DNA of 64,000 nt, taken from positions 64,566,001-64,630,000 of the forward strand of contig NC_080588.1 in NCBI RefSeq assembly GCF_029962835.1. Reading direction: 5' to 3'. The position numbers were made by a program, and so were the translations under genes. Under the pieces are notes generated by a model. It was not told where the DNA came from. It worked only from the letters and a program-made list of their open reading frames with translations, and made no database searches. The first letter of the stretch is position 1, and each line of letters begins with the position of its first letter. Origin of the DNA: Magnolia sinica (taxonomy: Eukaryota; Streptophyta; Magnoliopsida; Magnoliales; Magnoliaceae). Shown one piece after another: positions 21,441-33,697 of this stretch.

Positions 21441-23802
21441 TGGGAAGTTCCCATGAGCTTGACTGCATAGAACTTTTTCCATATATATATATAACACATA
21501 CACACCTAATACCTCTAAATTCATGTGTTATGGCACCCCACCTGAATTTTGGAATACCGTTAACATCAGATGAATGCATTGGATGGTGTATAAATTCCAT
21601 GGTGGATGGCATTCAATCCCAATTGGTTCTTGTGGTATGGCCTAGATGAGTTTTGGATGATCATGATCTCTGGGTTCAAACCTAAGGCAGTGACTTGTTA
21701 GACGGGGCAGATCTCATGAAAATTCTACCTGCATAGCTCTCGGATGGACAGTTCAGATCTCATTCAAGTTCCACCCACGTAGCTATCTGTTCAAACTACT
21801 CCGCCAGTCTCCATGACGCGCATGAATCTACGCTAATAGTACTGATATGACAGCCTAACCTGACACAATTTACTTAAGGTTTTTCAATTGAGGTACTTAG
21901 GTACTGATAATAGACAAGGTGTCCATATTGGTCACTTAGGGGAGTGGAGCTATGTATTTTTCATTTTTCTAAGGTTTAGGGTTTAGATTTAACATTTATA
22001 TATCCAGATTAGTTGACCACAGGAAAATTATAAGACGCATTTATAACTAATTTTTTAGTAATTAGACATACGATCCACATTGTTGTCATAAAATACATGA
22101 CCTGGTCCCTTTCTAATAAATGGTGGTTGGGACGTTCCAAAGATATTTATCAAATGCATATTCAAGTGAGTTGGATTTGAGTCCATTCACGCATGTGTCT
22201 GACTAGAGGTGAGCATTGAGTCGAGCCGGACTAGATTGAGTCCAACTCAATTCGATGCAGTTTTTGTAAGTACTTGGCCTGAACTCGATCTAATTCGGGA
22301 CCTAGTCCAGTAGGGCTGACTCGATCTGAACCGATTTCTTTCTTGTTTGATTTGAACCGAGTTCCGAGTCGGATCGAGTTGAGTCTGTTCAATCGATTCA
22401 AGCTGGACTAAGTCAAGCCGAGCTGGAGACTCTAGTGCCATGAAGAAAACGAGAGAAAAATCAAGAGAGGGATAGAAAGGGAAAAAAGAAAAAAAAAATT
22501 ACCTTTGAGGCATGTGGGTTCAAACTGGGATCGAGGTGTAGGCTCAATGAATAAAGGGGCCCCACATAAAGGTGAAAAATGGGCCTAGATTGACTGATTT
22601 TAGCCATCAATGAAAAATCTGGACCTTTAAATGAATAGGGGTAGGTCACAACAAAAGGTTGCCTTTGGGTACTGAATCCTAAGTGTGTCTGGATTCCACC
22701 TTCTTTTTTTTACAGACATGCATATGTGCCATATTTCAGTGATCTGAACCATTCATCAAGCTTGGAATCATCGAAAAGCAAGTATGCTGAAATTTCAAGC
22801 CCACTGGATAGCTGAATAGGCCATAATCCTGTTATTTGTATGCTTCAGTCAGCAAGCGCTTGCTGGGAGAAAAACGTGTTAATACTCATTCTCAGTGGCA
22901 CCCAAACACACGCAGGGACACCCACCCACGCATTTTTTAGGCTCAGACCCATCTATCAGACAGACAATCTTAGTAGATGGGTCTTCGAATTGGACGGCTG
23001 AGATGGTTTATACACTGAGTTTGCGATTATAGCTTATCCACATGATAGATGGTGGGTATTAAAATTATCTAATTTGTTTATGAAACACAACTTTCAGCTA
23101 ATATACAAATCAAAGTACGGTTGTTTAACCCTTCCTGCAATACCCAACTGAACAAGTCTATCTAGACATTCTTTTATTCCAACAGAACATCTAGTAGTCC
23201 ATGTGACCATACCAAATTTCTACTCCTTCAGGCTCCAACACTGTATATGGGTCCACATTTGTGATCAGAACCATTCATCTGGTGAAAATTCCAATGGATG
23301 GCCTACCATTAAAAATTTCTCATCGAATTGGGGCAATATGATGAGGATTTTTGCATGTAGAGAAAGAACCATTGATCTTTTAGTTTTAATTGTTTGTTTT
23401 CTAGAAACACCTGGACTCACTGGACCACCATCCTGTCCATGGGATTTTCCTGTACAATGGATTAATCTGTTCCAATCATAGAGTAGGGTCCACATGTACG
23501 GTGGAGGCCTTGAGAGTAGTGGTCCAATGGACCATCTATCCTTTTCTTGTAATGGGACTTCCCATGATAAAATATCATGCCATAAGGATTGCCTCTCACC
23601 TCATGTGGACCCCAGCATTGTCTCCTTCAACCATAAAAAGGTCTTCTTTTCATACCCACTCCCACAACAGCAAAAGAATCCATGTTTGATTCATTTAACA
23701 AATGGTACAGATAAAAAATAAAAAAGAATCCCTGCTTTTGGACAAGAATCAATCTCCCATCATAAAAAAGCATAGATTTTCAGGATATATATCACCGCGA
23801 AG

Positions 23803-23808
<6 letters not shown>
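21441..23808. other. Intergenic sequence, no gene
   Basis: It includes a GAGTCGAG-rich MITE-like block (22205-22435). At 22640-23500 there are phrases on the pattern GTCCACATTTGTGATCAGAA and CCATTCATC that suggest another degenerate repeat family. I see no coding signal. The open frames are short and lack family resemblance. Confidence 0.5.
22205..22435. repeat. GAGTC-rich MITE-like block
   Basis: It starts TAGAGGTGAGCATTGAGTCG and continues with repeated ACTCGATCT, CCGAGT and GAGTTGAG words, like the insert at 13873-14090. Confidence 0.45.

Positions 23809-23846
<38 letters not shown>
23809..23846. repeat. (AT)n microsatellite
   Basis: About 19 AT units stand 20-30 bp left of F2 copy 2. 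Confidence 0.95.
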
Positions 23847-23848
<2 letters not shown>

Positions 23849-23868
23849 GAAATGGTACTGTGAGGGAA

Positions 23869-24340
23869 GTGGTCCAGCTGTGTGGGCCCCACCGTGATGC
23901 ATGTCAAACATCTACCCCATCATTCAAATGCACCATTCCATGGTGGGCCACAGGATTAAAAATCAAGTCAATCCATAACTTGGGTGGGCCTCACCACATC
24001 AATAGTTGATAGTTGAGAGGGGTTACCCTCCCATTAAAATATTCATAATCATTTATTGGGCCCACCGAGATGTGATTCACAAATCTAGCCCATCCTTTAT
24101 GTGTGTCCCACTTGGATGAGGGATCAGACCAAGTTTCAGCTGCATCCAAGACTCATGTAGACCCCACCAAATGCTTTTATATGTTTTAAGCACGTCTTCC
24201 CATGGTTTTAGATGATATGGCCCACCTGAGTTCTGTATATGGCTGATTTTTGGGGATATCCCATAACCTAAAGGGGACTCATATAATGCAAGGTATTGAT
24301 GTTTGACACACATCACGGTGGGGCCACACAGCTCGACCTA
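23869..24340. mobile_element. F2 inverted-repeat MITE, copy 2
   Basis: The left terminus contains AGCTGTGTGGGCCCCACCG followed by TGATGCATGTCAAACATC. The right terminus is the inverse, GATGTTTGACACACATCACG then GTGGGGCCACACAGCTCG. It is colinear with copy 1. No exact target duplication was found. Confidence 0.85.
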
Positions 24341-24344
24341 ACCG

Positions 24345-26580
24345 GAACTTGATATAATTTATATTTATATTACCATCTCCACACACATTCTACACACACC
24401 CGTGTGTGTATGTATGTGTGTATATACAACTTATATTTACATTTATATTTATATTTGCATGGTACTTGATATGCAGGCACTTAAAAATTGTACACGTGGC
24501 ATATGCTAACTAAAATAAAACCAACTAAATTGTGCATCAAACTATTGTGAACCCGAGATTATATTGATTGAATAATCCTAACCTCTGATTTGAGGACACT
24601 TGTTTGTGGAAATAGGATATTTTGAGTAAATCTCCAACAATCCAATAGCTAGACAATCAAACAAGCTTCATGTCTGGTCCATGATATATCTATATTGATT
24701 AACTAATTTTTAAGGTTTAATTTGACTAATTTTATGCCACTTGTGCAATTGTTTAGTAATTTGTAAGCGCCTCCGTATCATCCATCGCACTCTGTCAGAG
24801 TAAAAAGTATTTCTTCATGTATTAATTAGGGGTGAGGCACGTGCAACGCACGTGGAGAGAGTAAGGGGGAGAGAAACAGAGCTTAGATTGCCTACGGCCA
24901 GCACTAAGCTCTATGGGCCCACCGTGATGTATGTGTCATATCCATGCCGTCTATCCATTCCACTAGCTCATTTTAGGCCATGACCCCAAACATGAGGCAA
25001 ATCCAAAGCTCAAATGGATCACACCACAAGAAACAGTGAGGATAATGTCACCCAATGATAAAACCTTTCAAAGGTCCATAGTGATGGCTTTCTTTCACCT
25101 ATAGATTTTGAGTCTTGGTGTTATCGACCCTGAAAAGCTAATGTTTACATTTGTAGACCTCACTTGTATTTATAAATTGCATCATTTGTTTTTTTTAATG
25201 TGTAGGACTTTAAATAGGTGTTGATATGCATAAGTGTTAAAGAGAGGGTTTTCTAAGGCTGTCCTTGGGGAATATGAGTCCAGACCCATGGTCATTTGCT
25301 AAGAAGAGGTGCATGCCATGGATCTCGTCCGCATAAAGTCTATGACAATCACCCAAGTGGCAGATGGAGTGAAGATACCTCGTTCAACACTAAGGTCTTG
25401 GTATTGGTTCCCTAGTGGTGGTGGCTAACAGTGAAGTGTGAACTGACAATGGGTGTACTAACAAACTAACTAAAAAAAAAAGTAAGATTAGATAATTTGT
25501 GATTATTCATTATGGTTATATTGTGTGAGAGATCTGATGATTAGTTGAGCGTTTTAATAGTTGAATTTTAGTTTTGACTATTAGCTTGTTTTTATCTTAA
25601 TAGACATCAAATGGTTAAGATTTGTTAAACAATTTCTTAGTCTTATATGGAATATTTGGTTAAAGATGGTGACCATGTTTAGTAGAGAAATTTGATTAAT
25701 TTGAATACATGAATAGGAAGGATTACAAAATTAAATGTAGTAGGGTATACTTAAGTTTGTAGGGAAGAGGTAAACCATATAAATATTTTCTTTAAACCTA
25801 ACTTTTCTTTATAAATAAATCACATCTAAATGGTTTTGGAAGAAAAAGCTTAGATGTCCCACCCCTTGGACGTTTAGAGGGAGGGAGAGAGAAGAAGAAT
25901 CAGCTCTGTCCCTTCTTCCATCCAGATGATCACGGGTGTAAGATCCACCCTTGAATAATTCTTAGGCGCACACACCCGTAGCCCATGGTGGGGTTCAAGC
26001 AAAAGCATCCCGTGTCATCTCTCTTTTAGGATAGATTAGAGATAGACCTTCTACTTTGTAACATTGTCCTTAGGCTTTTTCATTTAATTTCTCGAGCATT
26101 GATCAGAGGTAAATCCTAGCCATAAGATTTTTTTATCCAATTATATCTTGATGGGTATCCTTAAATATATTAAAATCTGAATTTTTCAAAAAATAATTTA
26201 TGCTGACCCTGTCTTTTTAAAATTCCTTATAATTGGAAGTGATTTAAAGGGTGCCTCAAGAGGCATTTGTTTGTTGGCATAAAACACGTCTTTTCATTTG
26301 AATCAAGGGCATTATTGCAATTTAATTAATTACAAGCTATAACTAAATTAGTCAAGACCCTTCCACATCACCCTGCCTAACCGCCACCATGGAATTGTCA
26401 TGTCATCCAACTTTACACATAACTGCCACATGGGCTTTATGGTATATGATGGTGACATAGAGCCAATCACTTGATTGAGCCCTCTTTCCTAATCATATTG
26501 AACCATAGGTAGACCATGGTTTGGACATGGCTAGACCTAAATTAATGTAAGATTAACAAGACCTTATGATTGATCAAATT
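24345..26580. other. Intergenic sequence with one F1 half copy
   Basis: 24905-25100 is an F1 arm, from TATGGGCCCACCGTGATGTA through CTCAAATGGATCACACCACA. The rest is AT-rich and I recognise no gene or element in it. Confidence 0.55.
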
Positions 26581-26584
26581 CTAA

Positions 26585-27085
26585 GAGCATGTTTGATGCA
26601 TTGTAATAATTGGGATTAGGTGGTATGGAATTGCATTTGGTCCCATACAAATTCTACCTAGCTTTTGAAAATGACGGAGAGTAGGGATTAATCCCAGCAT
26701 TATCTCGTCCAAGCCAATAGTAAATACTGCAGAATTTATGATAGATTTTGAAATCCACTATATATGTGGGGTCCACATTAATGTATGTGTTTTATCCACA
26801 TTGTCTTTACATATGTGTTCTTTATAAGTGACATTCAAGTTATATATGTGTACATGTGACTAGCATACGTTGTGAAATGTAGTCTGTTAATTACAATTTT
26901 ATGGTCCACCAATTACAGGTTTCACTTAATATAATATATTTTCTAAAGGCAGAAGTCAATCCTAATATGGAATTGGATGGTCAAAATTGTCTAGTATTTC
27001 CAAACATGTAATCATTATACAATAATAATGTTAATTCCATCTAAAGCAATTCCATACCATTTAATCCCGCCATTGAATCAAGCCC
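26585..27085. mobile_element. PIF/Harbinger-type MITE
   Basis: The terminal repeats are GAGCATGTTTGATGCA and, inverted, TTGAATCAAGCCC. The subterminal GGTATGGAATTGC is mirrored at 27036-27060. The flanks carry the duplication TAA (26582-26584 and 27086-27088), the TWA type used by PIF/Harbinger elements. There is no transposase in the 501 bp. Confidence 0.8.
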
Positions 27086-27088
27086 TAA

Positions 27089-27860
27089 GGCTCTTCTCAA
27101 CGACCCATTCATGCAAAGTGCTAAAGGTGCCGAAAGCAACCAACCCCTCCTGTGCACTTACCGCTCGAACATTTAATGTTGCAAAATTCAATTCCATCTC
27201 CTCCATCCATTATTTCTCGGTAGAAATAATATTTTCAAATCACAAAAGTAACTTTTTAGAGTTTCAAATTTTCCATAGAAAAATGAAAAAAAAAATTTGA
27301 TAATTTTTCAAACTCAAAAAGTTATACCCATAACTTTGAAAAACAAGCAAAAATTATTTTTATTTTTTGAATAACAAACACTGGATAAGTTGTGATCCAT
27401 AAGATTTAGATTAGTCAATCAATCCTCCCCTTAAACAGTTTTTCACTTCACTTAAACATGGGCGGTTGAAAATACCTTTCCTTTTGTTTTATGAGATTGC
27501 AATTGCCTATCCTTCGTTTTGGATTATTATGTATACTTTCCCTCCATTTCAAAGATTCATGTGCAGATTACCAAAGAAAAAGAAAAGGCATTAAAAAATT
27601 TAACAGTTTTAACCGTATCTATCTTACCCAATCCATTTAGCATGGTCACTCCGTAAAACTGTGACACCCTAAAAATCAAGCTGATCCAATTATTATATGA
27701 CTCATCACATGAATTTGGAGGATTTTAAATTGTTGTCAATTATTTTCTATGGTGTAGCTTACTTGATTAATAGTTTAACTTAATTTTCTAGGCATCTAAT
27801 TTATGGACACGGATTAAATGGTGCACCCGAAACTAATATAATCCAGTAGTGATGTGTGAT
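27089..27860. other. Intergenic, no gene seen
   Basis: The sequence is AT-rich and low in complexity. The frame at 27028-27300 overlaps the MITE end and is not credible as a gene. Confidence 0.6.
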
Positions 27861-27869
27861 GTACCGGGC

Positions 27870-28440
27870 ATGGTGGGGCCCACCATAATTTATGTGTTTT
27901 ATATCCAAGATGTTGATCTGTTTTGCGAGCTCATTTTAAGGCGTAAACCCAAAAATAAAGCAGGTATAAAGCTCATATACACCATACCATGGGAAATAGT
28001 GAGGACAATGACAACCACCGTTGAAACCTTTCCTAGGGCAACTGTAATGCTTATTTGACATCTAACCTAATGATAAGGCCGCACAGACATGAATGAAGGG
28101 AAATCGAGAATATATCTTTTTTTCTTTTTATTTTTTTTAACACCCCCCCATACTCACACTATAGTGGGATTTCACCACCTATGGGTACTTAAACCCTTGA
28201 CCGTGTGTTGAAACTCCTGAGAAGCTGACACTGGAGCAAGAGTAACGATTCAAACTGAGAATATAGCTTCATCCAAAAGTTTTATATCCCTCCAACTTTT
28301 AATGGTGGGCATTCAATAGCCACTATTTTCAGTACTGCGGTCCACTTGAAATTTGGATATACTTCATTGTTGGGTTCATGCTTTGAAATTATCTCGTAAT
28401 AGTGTAGATATAAAATGCATACATGAGTGTAGGCCCACAG
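27870..28440. repeat. F1 full copy carrying a SINE
   Basis: The left arm starts GGTGGGGCCCACCATAATTT and the right arm ends near GTGTAGGCCCACA. A tRNA-derived SINE with its target duplication splits the centre at 28115-28256. Confidence 0.8.
28115..28256 (-). mobile_element. tRNA-derived SINE (family S1)
   Basis: The minus strand has a pol III B box-like GGGTTTAAGTACCC preceded by an A box-like region (TTGCTCCAGTGTC) and ends in an A-rich tail (28115-28140). The 9-bp target duplication GAGAATATA is at 28106-28114 and 28257-28265. Confidence 0.8.
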
Positions 28441-28444
28441 CTAG

Positions 28445-29230
28445 CAGCCAGCTCATCACACACCATCCTATAGTGGTGATGTTCCAACACTACCTAATCC
28501 ATCCGCTTCCCCAATTTCCACGGTGGAGAGACTATGTTGGACGGGTTTGATGTCATTGATACATAATGGTGGGTCCCACACGCATAAAAATCGAACTACT
28601 GAAATGAGAGTATTTCTGTCATCTAGTAAAGATTCCTCTAACGTCCACATGCAATGATCCAAAACAGAGCAGAGGCGTTATTCAGTATGTTGGTTTTATT
28701 GGAGAGCGGTTTCGATCGGTTTGATACCATTCGGTTCAGTCAGGTCGTGACCCTGGCCACTAACTTTTTCGTGTTTGTTATATATCTACGCAGTTCATAA
28801 GGAAATAGCGTTGATAGATCTGTTTCAATTTTTCTCCCTGACTTAAAATGAGCTGGCAAAACAGATGGACGGTGTGGATATACGGCACCTACATCAAGGT
28901 GAGCTCTACAGTCACAGCTGAACCGAACTCGGTGTTATAGGGACGGAAGCTGATGGGTACTACCTTGCCATGACCTAGCTGCCGATTTATATTTCAATAC
29001 ACTCCTTATTTTTTGTACATATGATTTTATTAATTATATATGTAGTTATTTATCATTTAAAAATTTTAATTTTTATAAACAAACAAACTAAAATATAGGA
29101 CAATTATTTCTTTAAAAGTTGTGCTGTGTAGCACACAATCTATTTGGGAGAGAGAAATCAGATGTATCTTGTTAGCTTGTGTCATTGGAAATAACGTGGA
29201 CACATAAGACCTTGCGGGGTGGAATTTGTT
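28445..29230. other. Intergenic with F1 end fragments
   Basis: F1 right ends are seen at about 28500-28580 and 28845-28910 (AACAGATGGACGGTGTGGAT). There is no gene. Confidence 0.55.
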
Positions 29231-29248
29231 GTACCTTCAACACAAGCT

Positions 29249-29376
29249 TTGTTTTTTTTTTTGTTTGTTAGCTTGTTACCACATCGACTGTCAGATCAGG
29301 GATCGATACCAAGACCTTAGTGTTGAAAGGAGGTACCTTTCACTCAATCTACCACTTGAGCTATGGATTTGGGTGT
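29249..29376 (-). mobile_element. tRNA-derived SINE (family S2) with exact 15-bp target duplication
   Basis: Reading the minus strand, the A box-like TAGCTCAAGTGGTAGATTG is followed by the B box-like GGTATCGATCC, and the element ends in an A tail at 29249-29262. The duplication CCTTCAACACAAGCT is perfect (29234-29248 and 29377-29391). The tRNA ancestor cannot be named from this degenerate copy. Confidence 0.9.
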
Positions 29377-29391
29377 CCTTCAACACAAGCT

Positions 29392-30999
29392 ATCTACCCT
29401 CAATTATAATTTATAACTTGTTTATCAATCCAGCTTGGGTTAGGTCAGGCAACTCAAGACTTTAACCCGTACCTGACCCAAGTTTTATGTGTTTGTATAA
29501 CCCAAGTCTGAAATTGAACCCAATACGTCCTGTTGGATCCCAACCTAGTGTTGGGTCAGTTGGGTTGAACCCACCCAACTCTCGGCTCTTATATCAGCTT
29601 GACCGAAAACTTTCGTGGCGTTTAGAAGCTTTCAATAGTAAGCTTTCAGTCTCCTCTGCTTCTTCTAGTGTCTGCTTTCTTTTTGAGCTTATGCCCTAAA
29701 ATAATCTATTAATCTGGACGGATGGCATGGATAAAACATACGCATCTGTCCGTTTCTAGCTAGGTGGTGGGGTTTATACAGTGATTCGCGTCCTACACGA
29801 CCTGACCGAATCTACCTGATTGGGGCTTTTCACCAGGCCATAAATGAAGGAGTGGGCCCGGCCTTTGGAAGAAATTAATTCATTTGGAGCCGTTCATTAG
29901 GAATTTCTAAAAATAGGATGACTCATTTATTTGGTGGGCCAGATTCAGGCCTAAACTATTTGATGGGATTGAGATCAGGCCCACAAAATTAACTCATTTG
30001 AGTGTCTACACATAAAAAGTTAGCCATGGTGCTAGGCTTTATGTTATAATGGTGGAAAATGAACCATGCATCTCGGGTGCAGATCATGATTTTACACTCC
30101 AGCAATTGGATTTTCATCTGAACCATCCAATTAGACAATCCAATCATCTGTATAAACGACTTTCGATCTGGACCATTGGTCTGTTGGGCCTCAGCATGGA
30201 TGAATTATAACCCGAAATTGACCTCAATGGCACAATCTCAACCTTTCAATTTTGAATTAGTGGGTAGGATCTTTCAATCTTGGATAGTTTTTGGATCGTG
30301 ATCCACACGCAGTGGGACACAACAGATTCATTGTACGGATGGCTGAACCGTGGACCCCACTTGTCAGAACACAAACCCGAGTAGTGTGCAAGTTCTCGGA
30401 TGAGGATCGGATAATACCTCCTTTTTAAAATCTCCTCTAGGCCACTTACTTTTTTGGTGGACGTTCGTAATGTTACTTTTTTGGTGGACGTTCGTAATGT
30501 GGGGCCCACCACTTAAGTTCGTGTGGCCCAGCAGATAAAGATAAGTCGTTGCCAACCGTATGAGTGCCAGCTCGACATCACTCCACATTCTGCCACGTTT
30601 GCCCGATGATTCCTCCTTACAAGCACGTGCGTCTAAGGCAAGATTTTTCAAGAGGAAATATAAATCCGTGCTGCACCTTCAAGCGCAAGATACATTGCAC
30701 CGCACGTGCCAAATTTTCACACTTGTGAGTGATCCGTTACGTTCATCAGAGTGGCCAACACATCACGTTAGCGACTTTTAACGGTCGATTTTAGAATCCT
30801 TGATTGTCATTTTCCTAACCGTCTATTTATACGTTAATGCGTGGCCAAAATAATGAATGCAACGGCCAGATTTTTAGGTTGAAGAACCATTAACGTGGAG
30901 ACGACATAATCAACGTCCTGGATCCTGTACGTTTGGGCTAGCTTATCACGTGCGGAGGTGCATTTGTATTTAACGGTTTGAGATGTGGAATCTGCGATC
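29392..30999. other. Intergenic, no gene seen
   Basis: A block at 29430-29600 is rich in CCCAACCC and GGGTCAG words, as in GGTCGGG-type MITEs. A perfect 27-bp tandem duplication lies at 30446-30499, and F1 end phrases are scattered through the stretch. Confidence 0.5.
30446..30499. repeat. Perfect 27-bp tandem duplication
   Basis: The unit begins TTACTTTTTTGGTGGACG and ends TTCGTAATG. The two copies are identical and adjacent, and GGGGCCCACC follows directly. Confidence 0.9.
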
Positions 31000-31008
31000 A
31001 GCTTTCTC

Positions 31009-31537
31009 GGACGCGGATTTCCTGCGAAAGCCATTCGCAGGAAGTTCCTGCGCAAGGATGCTGGGTGGGGCCTTCTGAAATGTATGTGAGAAATCCACCT
31101 CGTCCATCCGTTTTTGAGAGCTCATTTTAGGATGGCAAACCAAAAATGAGGTGGATTCAAAACTCATGTGGGTCACGCGAGAGGGAAAATTGGAGAAAGA
31201 AATTTCTACCGTTGAAATCTTCCTGAGCTCCACCTTGATGTTTATATGCTATCCAAACCCTTTATAAGGTTATTACCAATGATATTAAGTGAAAAAATCA
31301 GCAATATAGCTTGATACAAAACTTTTATGGCCATAAGAATGCTTCAACGGTTATCAGCGAACTCCCACTCTTTCCTCTCACGTGGCCCACTTAAGTTTTG
31401 GATACAACCCATTTTTTTTCCTTCCGCCCAAAAATGATCTCGAAAAACGGATGGACGGGTGGATTTCTCAAAAATATCTTGGTGGGCCCCGCCCAGTATC
31501 CTTGCGCAGGAACCTCTTTAGCAGGAAATCCGCGTAT
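31009..31537. mobile_element. Complete F1 element of Mutator (MULE) type
   Basis: The outer terminal repeats are GGACGCGGATTTCCTGC and, inverted, GCAGGAAATCCGCGTAT. Further inside, TCCTGCGCAAGGATGCTGGG is mirrored by CCCAGTATCCTTGCGCAGGA. The 9-bp duplication AGCTTTCTC is at 31000-31008 and 31538-31546; nine bases is the Mutator size. The F1 core with two arms lies between. This is the copy that best defines the outer ends of the family. Confidence 0.85.
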
Positions 31538-31546
31538 AGCTTTCTC

Positions 31547-32234
31547 TTTAAAAAGTTCTACAGAAGGCCACGATACAAAAAGTAGCATGTCAACAACACA
31601 CGTTGTTAAACGTGCTAAAAAAGTTCAAGCACGCGCTGTACATATGTCGGGAAGTACAGAGAAAGTGCCATAGATGGAATATAGGAGCTGCACGTGTCCT
31701 CCCTTGTTTCCATAAAATCAATCCTAGCCCTCAGATTGGATAAACGCGAGTAGGACGTAAATCCTTGATGAAAAGGGAATCGAAATTGCTGTACGATCAA
31801 GCAACCACCGTACACGTGTTCCGATTTGGACTTTTCTCAGACCCGATTTGGCATGGACCTAACATCAGATTACACAACTAATGGTCACGATGAATTTATT
31901 ATAAGGTCCACCATAACAATTATAAGAAATTGACTCCCGCGTTAGATTCCACGAAAATAATAAATCACAAATGCGACTCACGTTTAACACTTACGCCTAA
32001 CAGTAAATCAAACAGCAGCAAGGGAACAACTCGGATTTTAAAGAGTTTTTTCCCACTGTACGTCCTGCTTTTAAGCCATGTTCTTTATTAAGCCCTTCCG
32101 AACTTATCTCCCCCGACTAGTACCCTGCTGCATGAACGCACATCTACTAAACCAAAATGCCCTTGCTTTATTAGAAATGTCATTTCTAAATGAAAGTTGA
32201 GGTTCCCTATGGCCATGGATTATAACCGTAACCA
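31547..32234. other. Intergenic, no gene seen
   Basis: No reading frame or element could be recognised. Confidence 0.6.
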
Positions 32235-33165
32235 TTGAAATTGATCGCGAAGTAAATGGAATTGACCGTGAAGTAAATGGAATTTACTGTGAAATGAAGG
32301 AAATTCACCGTGAAGTGAACCAAATGAATGAAATTAGCCGCGAAGTGAAAGAAATTCACCATAAAGTGAAGAAAAATGACCACAAAGTGAATGAAATGAA
32401 TGGAATTGATCATGAAGTAAAGGAAATTAACCACGAAGTGAAGAAAATTCACCGCAAAGTGAAGAAATTGACCGCAAAGTGAAGGAAATTCAACGCAAAG
32501 TGAATGGAATTAACTGCGAAGTAAAGAAAATTCACTGTAAAGTAGATGAATTGAATGGAAATCACTGCGAAGAGAAGGAAATTCACTACAAATTGAAGGG
32601 AATTGACCGCGAAGTGAAGTAAATTCATCGCGATGTGAAGGAATTTGACCGCGAAGTAAAGAAAATTCACCGCGAATTAAAGGGAATTAACTGCAAAGTA
32701 AAGTAAATTCACCGCAAAGTGAAGAAATTTGACCGCGAAGTGAATGTAAGTAAATGAATTGAATGGAATTCACCGTGAAATGAGTGAAATTCACCGCGAA
32801 GTAAAGAAAATTCACCGCGAAGTGAAATGTAATTGACTGCGAAGTGAAGGAAATTCACTGCAAAGTACATGGAATTAACCACGAAATGAATGAAATACAC
32901 CCCGAAGTAGATGAATTGATTGGAATTCATCGCGAAGTGAAGGAAATTCACTGCGAAGTGAATGTAATTGACCACAAAGTGAATATAATTAACCACAAAG
33001 TGAAGGAAATTCATCGCGAAGTAAATAGAATTCACCGTGAAGTAAAGAAAATTCACCGCGAAGTGAATGAAATTACCCTCGAACTAATTGAAATTGACCG
33101 CTAAGTGAATAAAATTGACCGCGAAGTGAATAAAATTCACTGCAAACTGATTAAAATTGATGAGT
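32235..33165 (+). repeat. 21-bp minisatellite, block 1 (about 44 units)
   Basis: Degenerate units on the pattern GAAATTCACCGCGAAGTGAA occur with some 15-, 18- and 27-bp variants. Because 21 is divisible by three, both strands stay open for long runs: plus-strand frames of 62 and 86 codons repeat E-I-H-R-E-V-N/K. Each unit contains TTCAC-CGCG-A-GTGAA, a near-perfect palindrome. No promoter, start context or splice signal argues for a gene. Confidence 0.9.
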
Positions 33166-33697
33166 AAAAATGTCCAATTACCAACTACTATCATTCAACT
33201 GATGCAACTTTTGGTATATGGGGCATCCATGATTGGACCCCACATACAAACATTCCAGATTTGTAGCTAGATGTATCACTTAGCATTGGCTCCTCGCCCT
33301 TCAATTAATCTGTAAAAAAAAACCATCCACGAAGGCACAATGATAAACAAGGCAAGTTATGTGGGGCTTTGGCTTTTATAATTTGTTTTGGATTGGAGCA
33401 TAGTCTTAAATCTTAGACTTGTTTAGTAAATGATAGGGCTTGGGTTGCCAGCATAGTTCTAAAATCCGTTGACTCAACTTGAAACTTAGCTAAGCCCACT
33501 TGTTCAAATTTTGAAGCAAGACAATGAGAAAGATAAGACTTGATCCCGACTCGGTATGAATTAGGCCGAGTAACTTAGTGGAGCAACTTTTTAAATAAAA
33601 AGCAAGGTGTATTGCATTGACCTCTACTAAGGAAGTAAAGAGCTTAAGCAGCACACAACGCATTACCAATTTGCCTTTTAGTGTTATTTATAAGAAA
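33166..33697. other. Spacer between minisatellite blocks
   Basis: This is unrelated AT-rich sequence. It may be an insertion that separated two parts of one array, but I could not find terminal repeats. Confidence 0.5.

Noticed and set aside
27028-27300. A 90-codon open frame at the right end of the Harbinger MITE
   Set aside because: Starts inside the MITE terminal region and continues into AT-rich DNA; no homology recognised.
29249-29376. A functional tRNA gene
   Set aside because: A and B boxes are degenerate, no cloverleaf can be drawn, and an A tail with target duplications shows a SINE.
32207-33104. Heptad-repeat proteins from the 21-bp minisatellite as a real gene
   Set aside because: Both strands are equally open because the period is divisible by three; frames are broken by odd-length units and no promoter or exon signal is seen.
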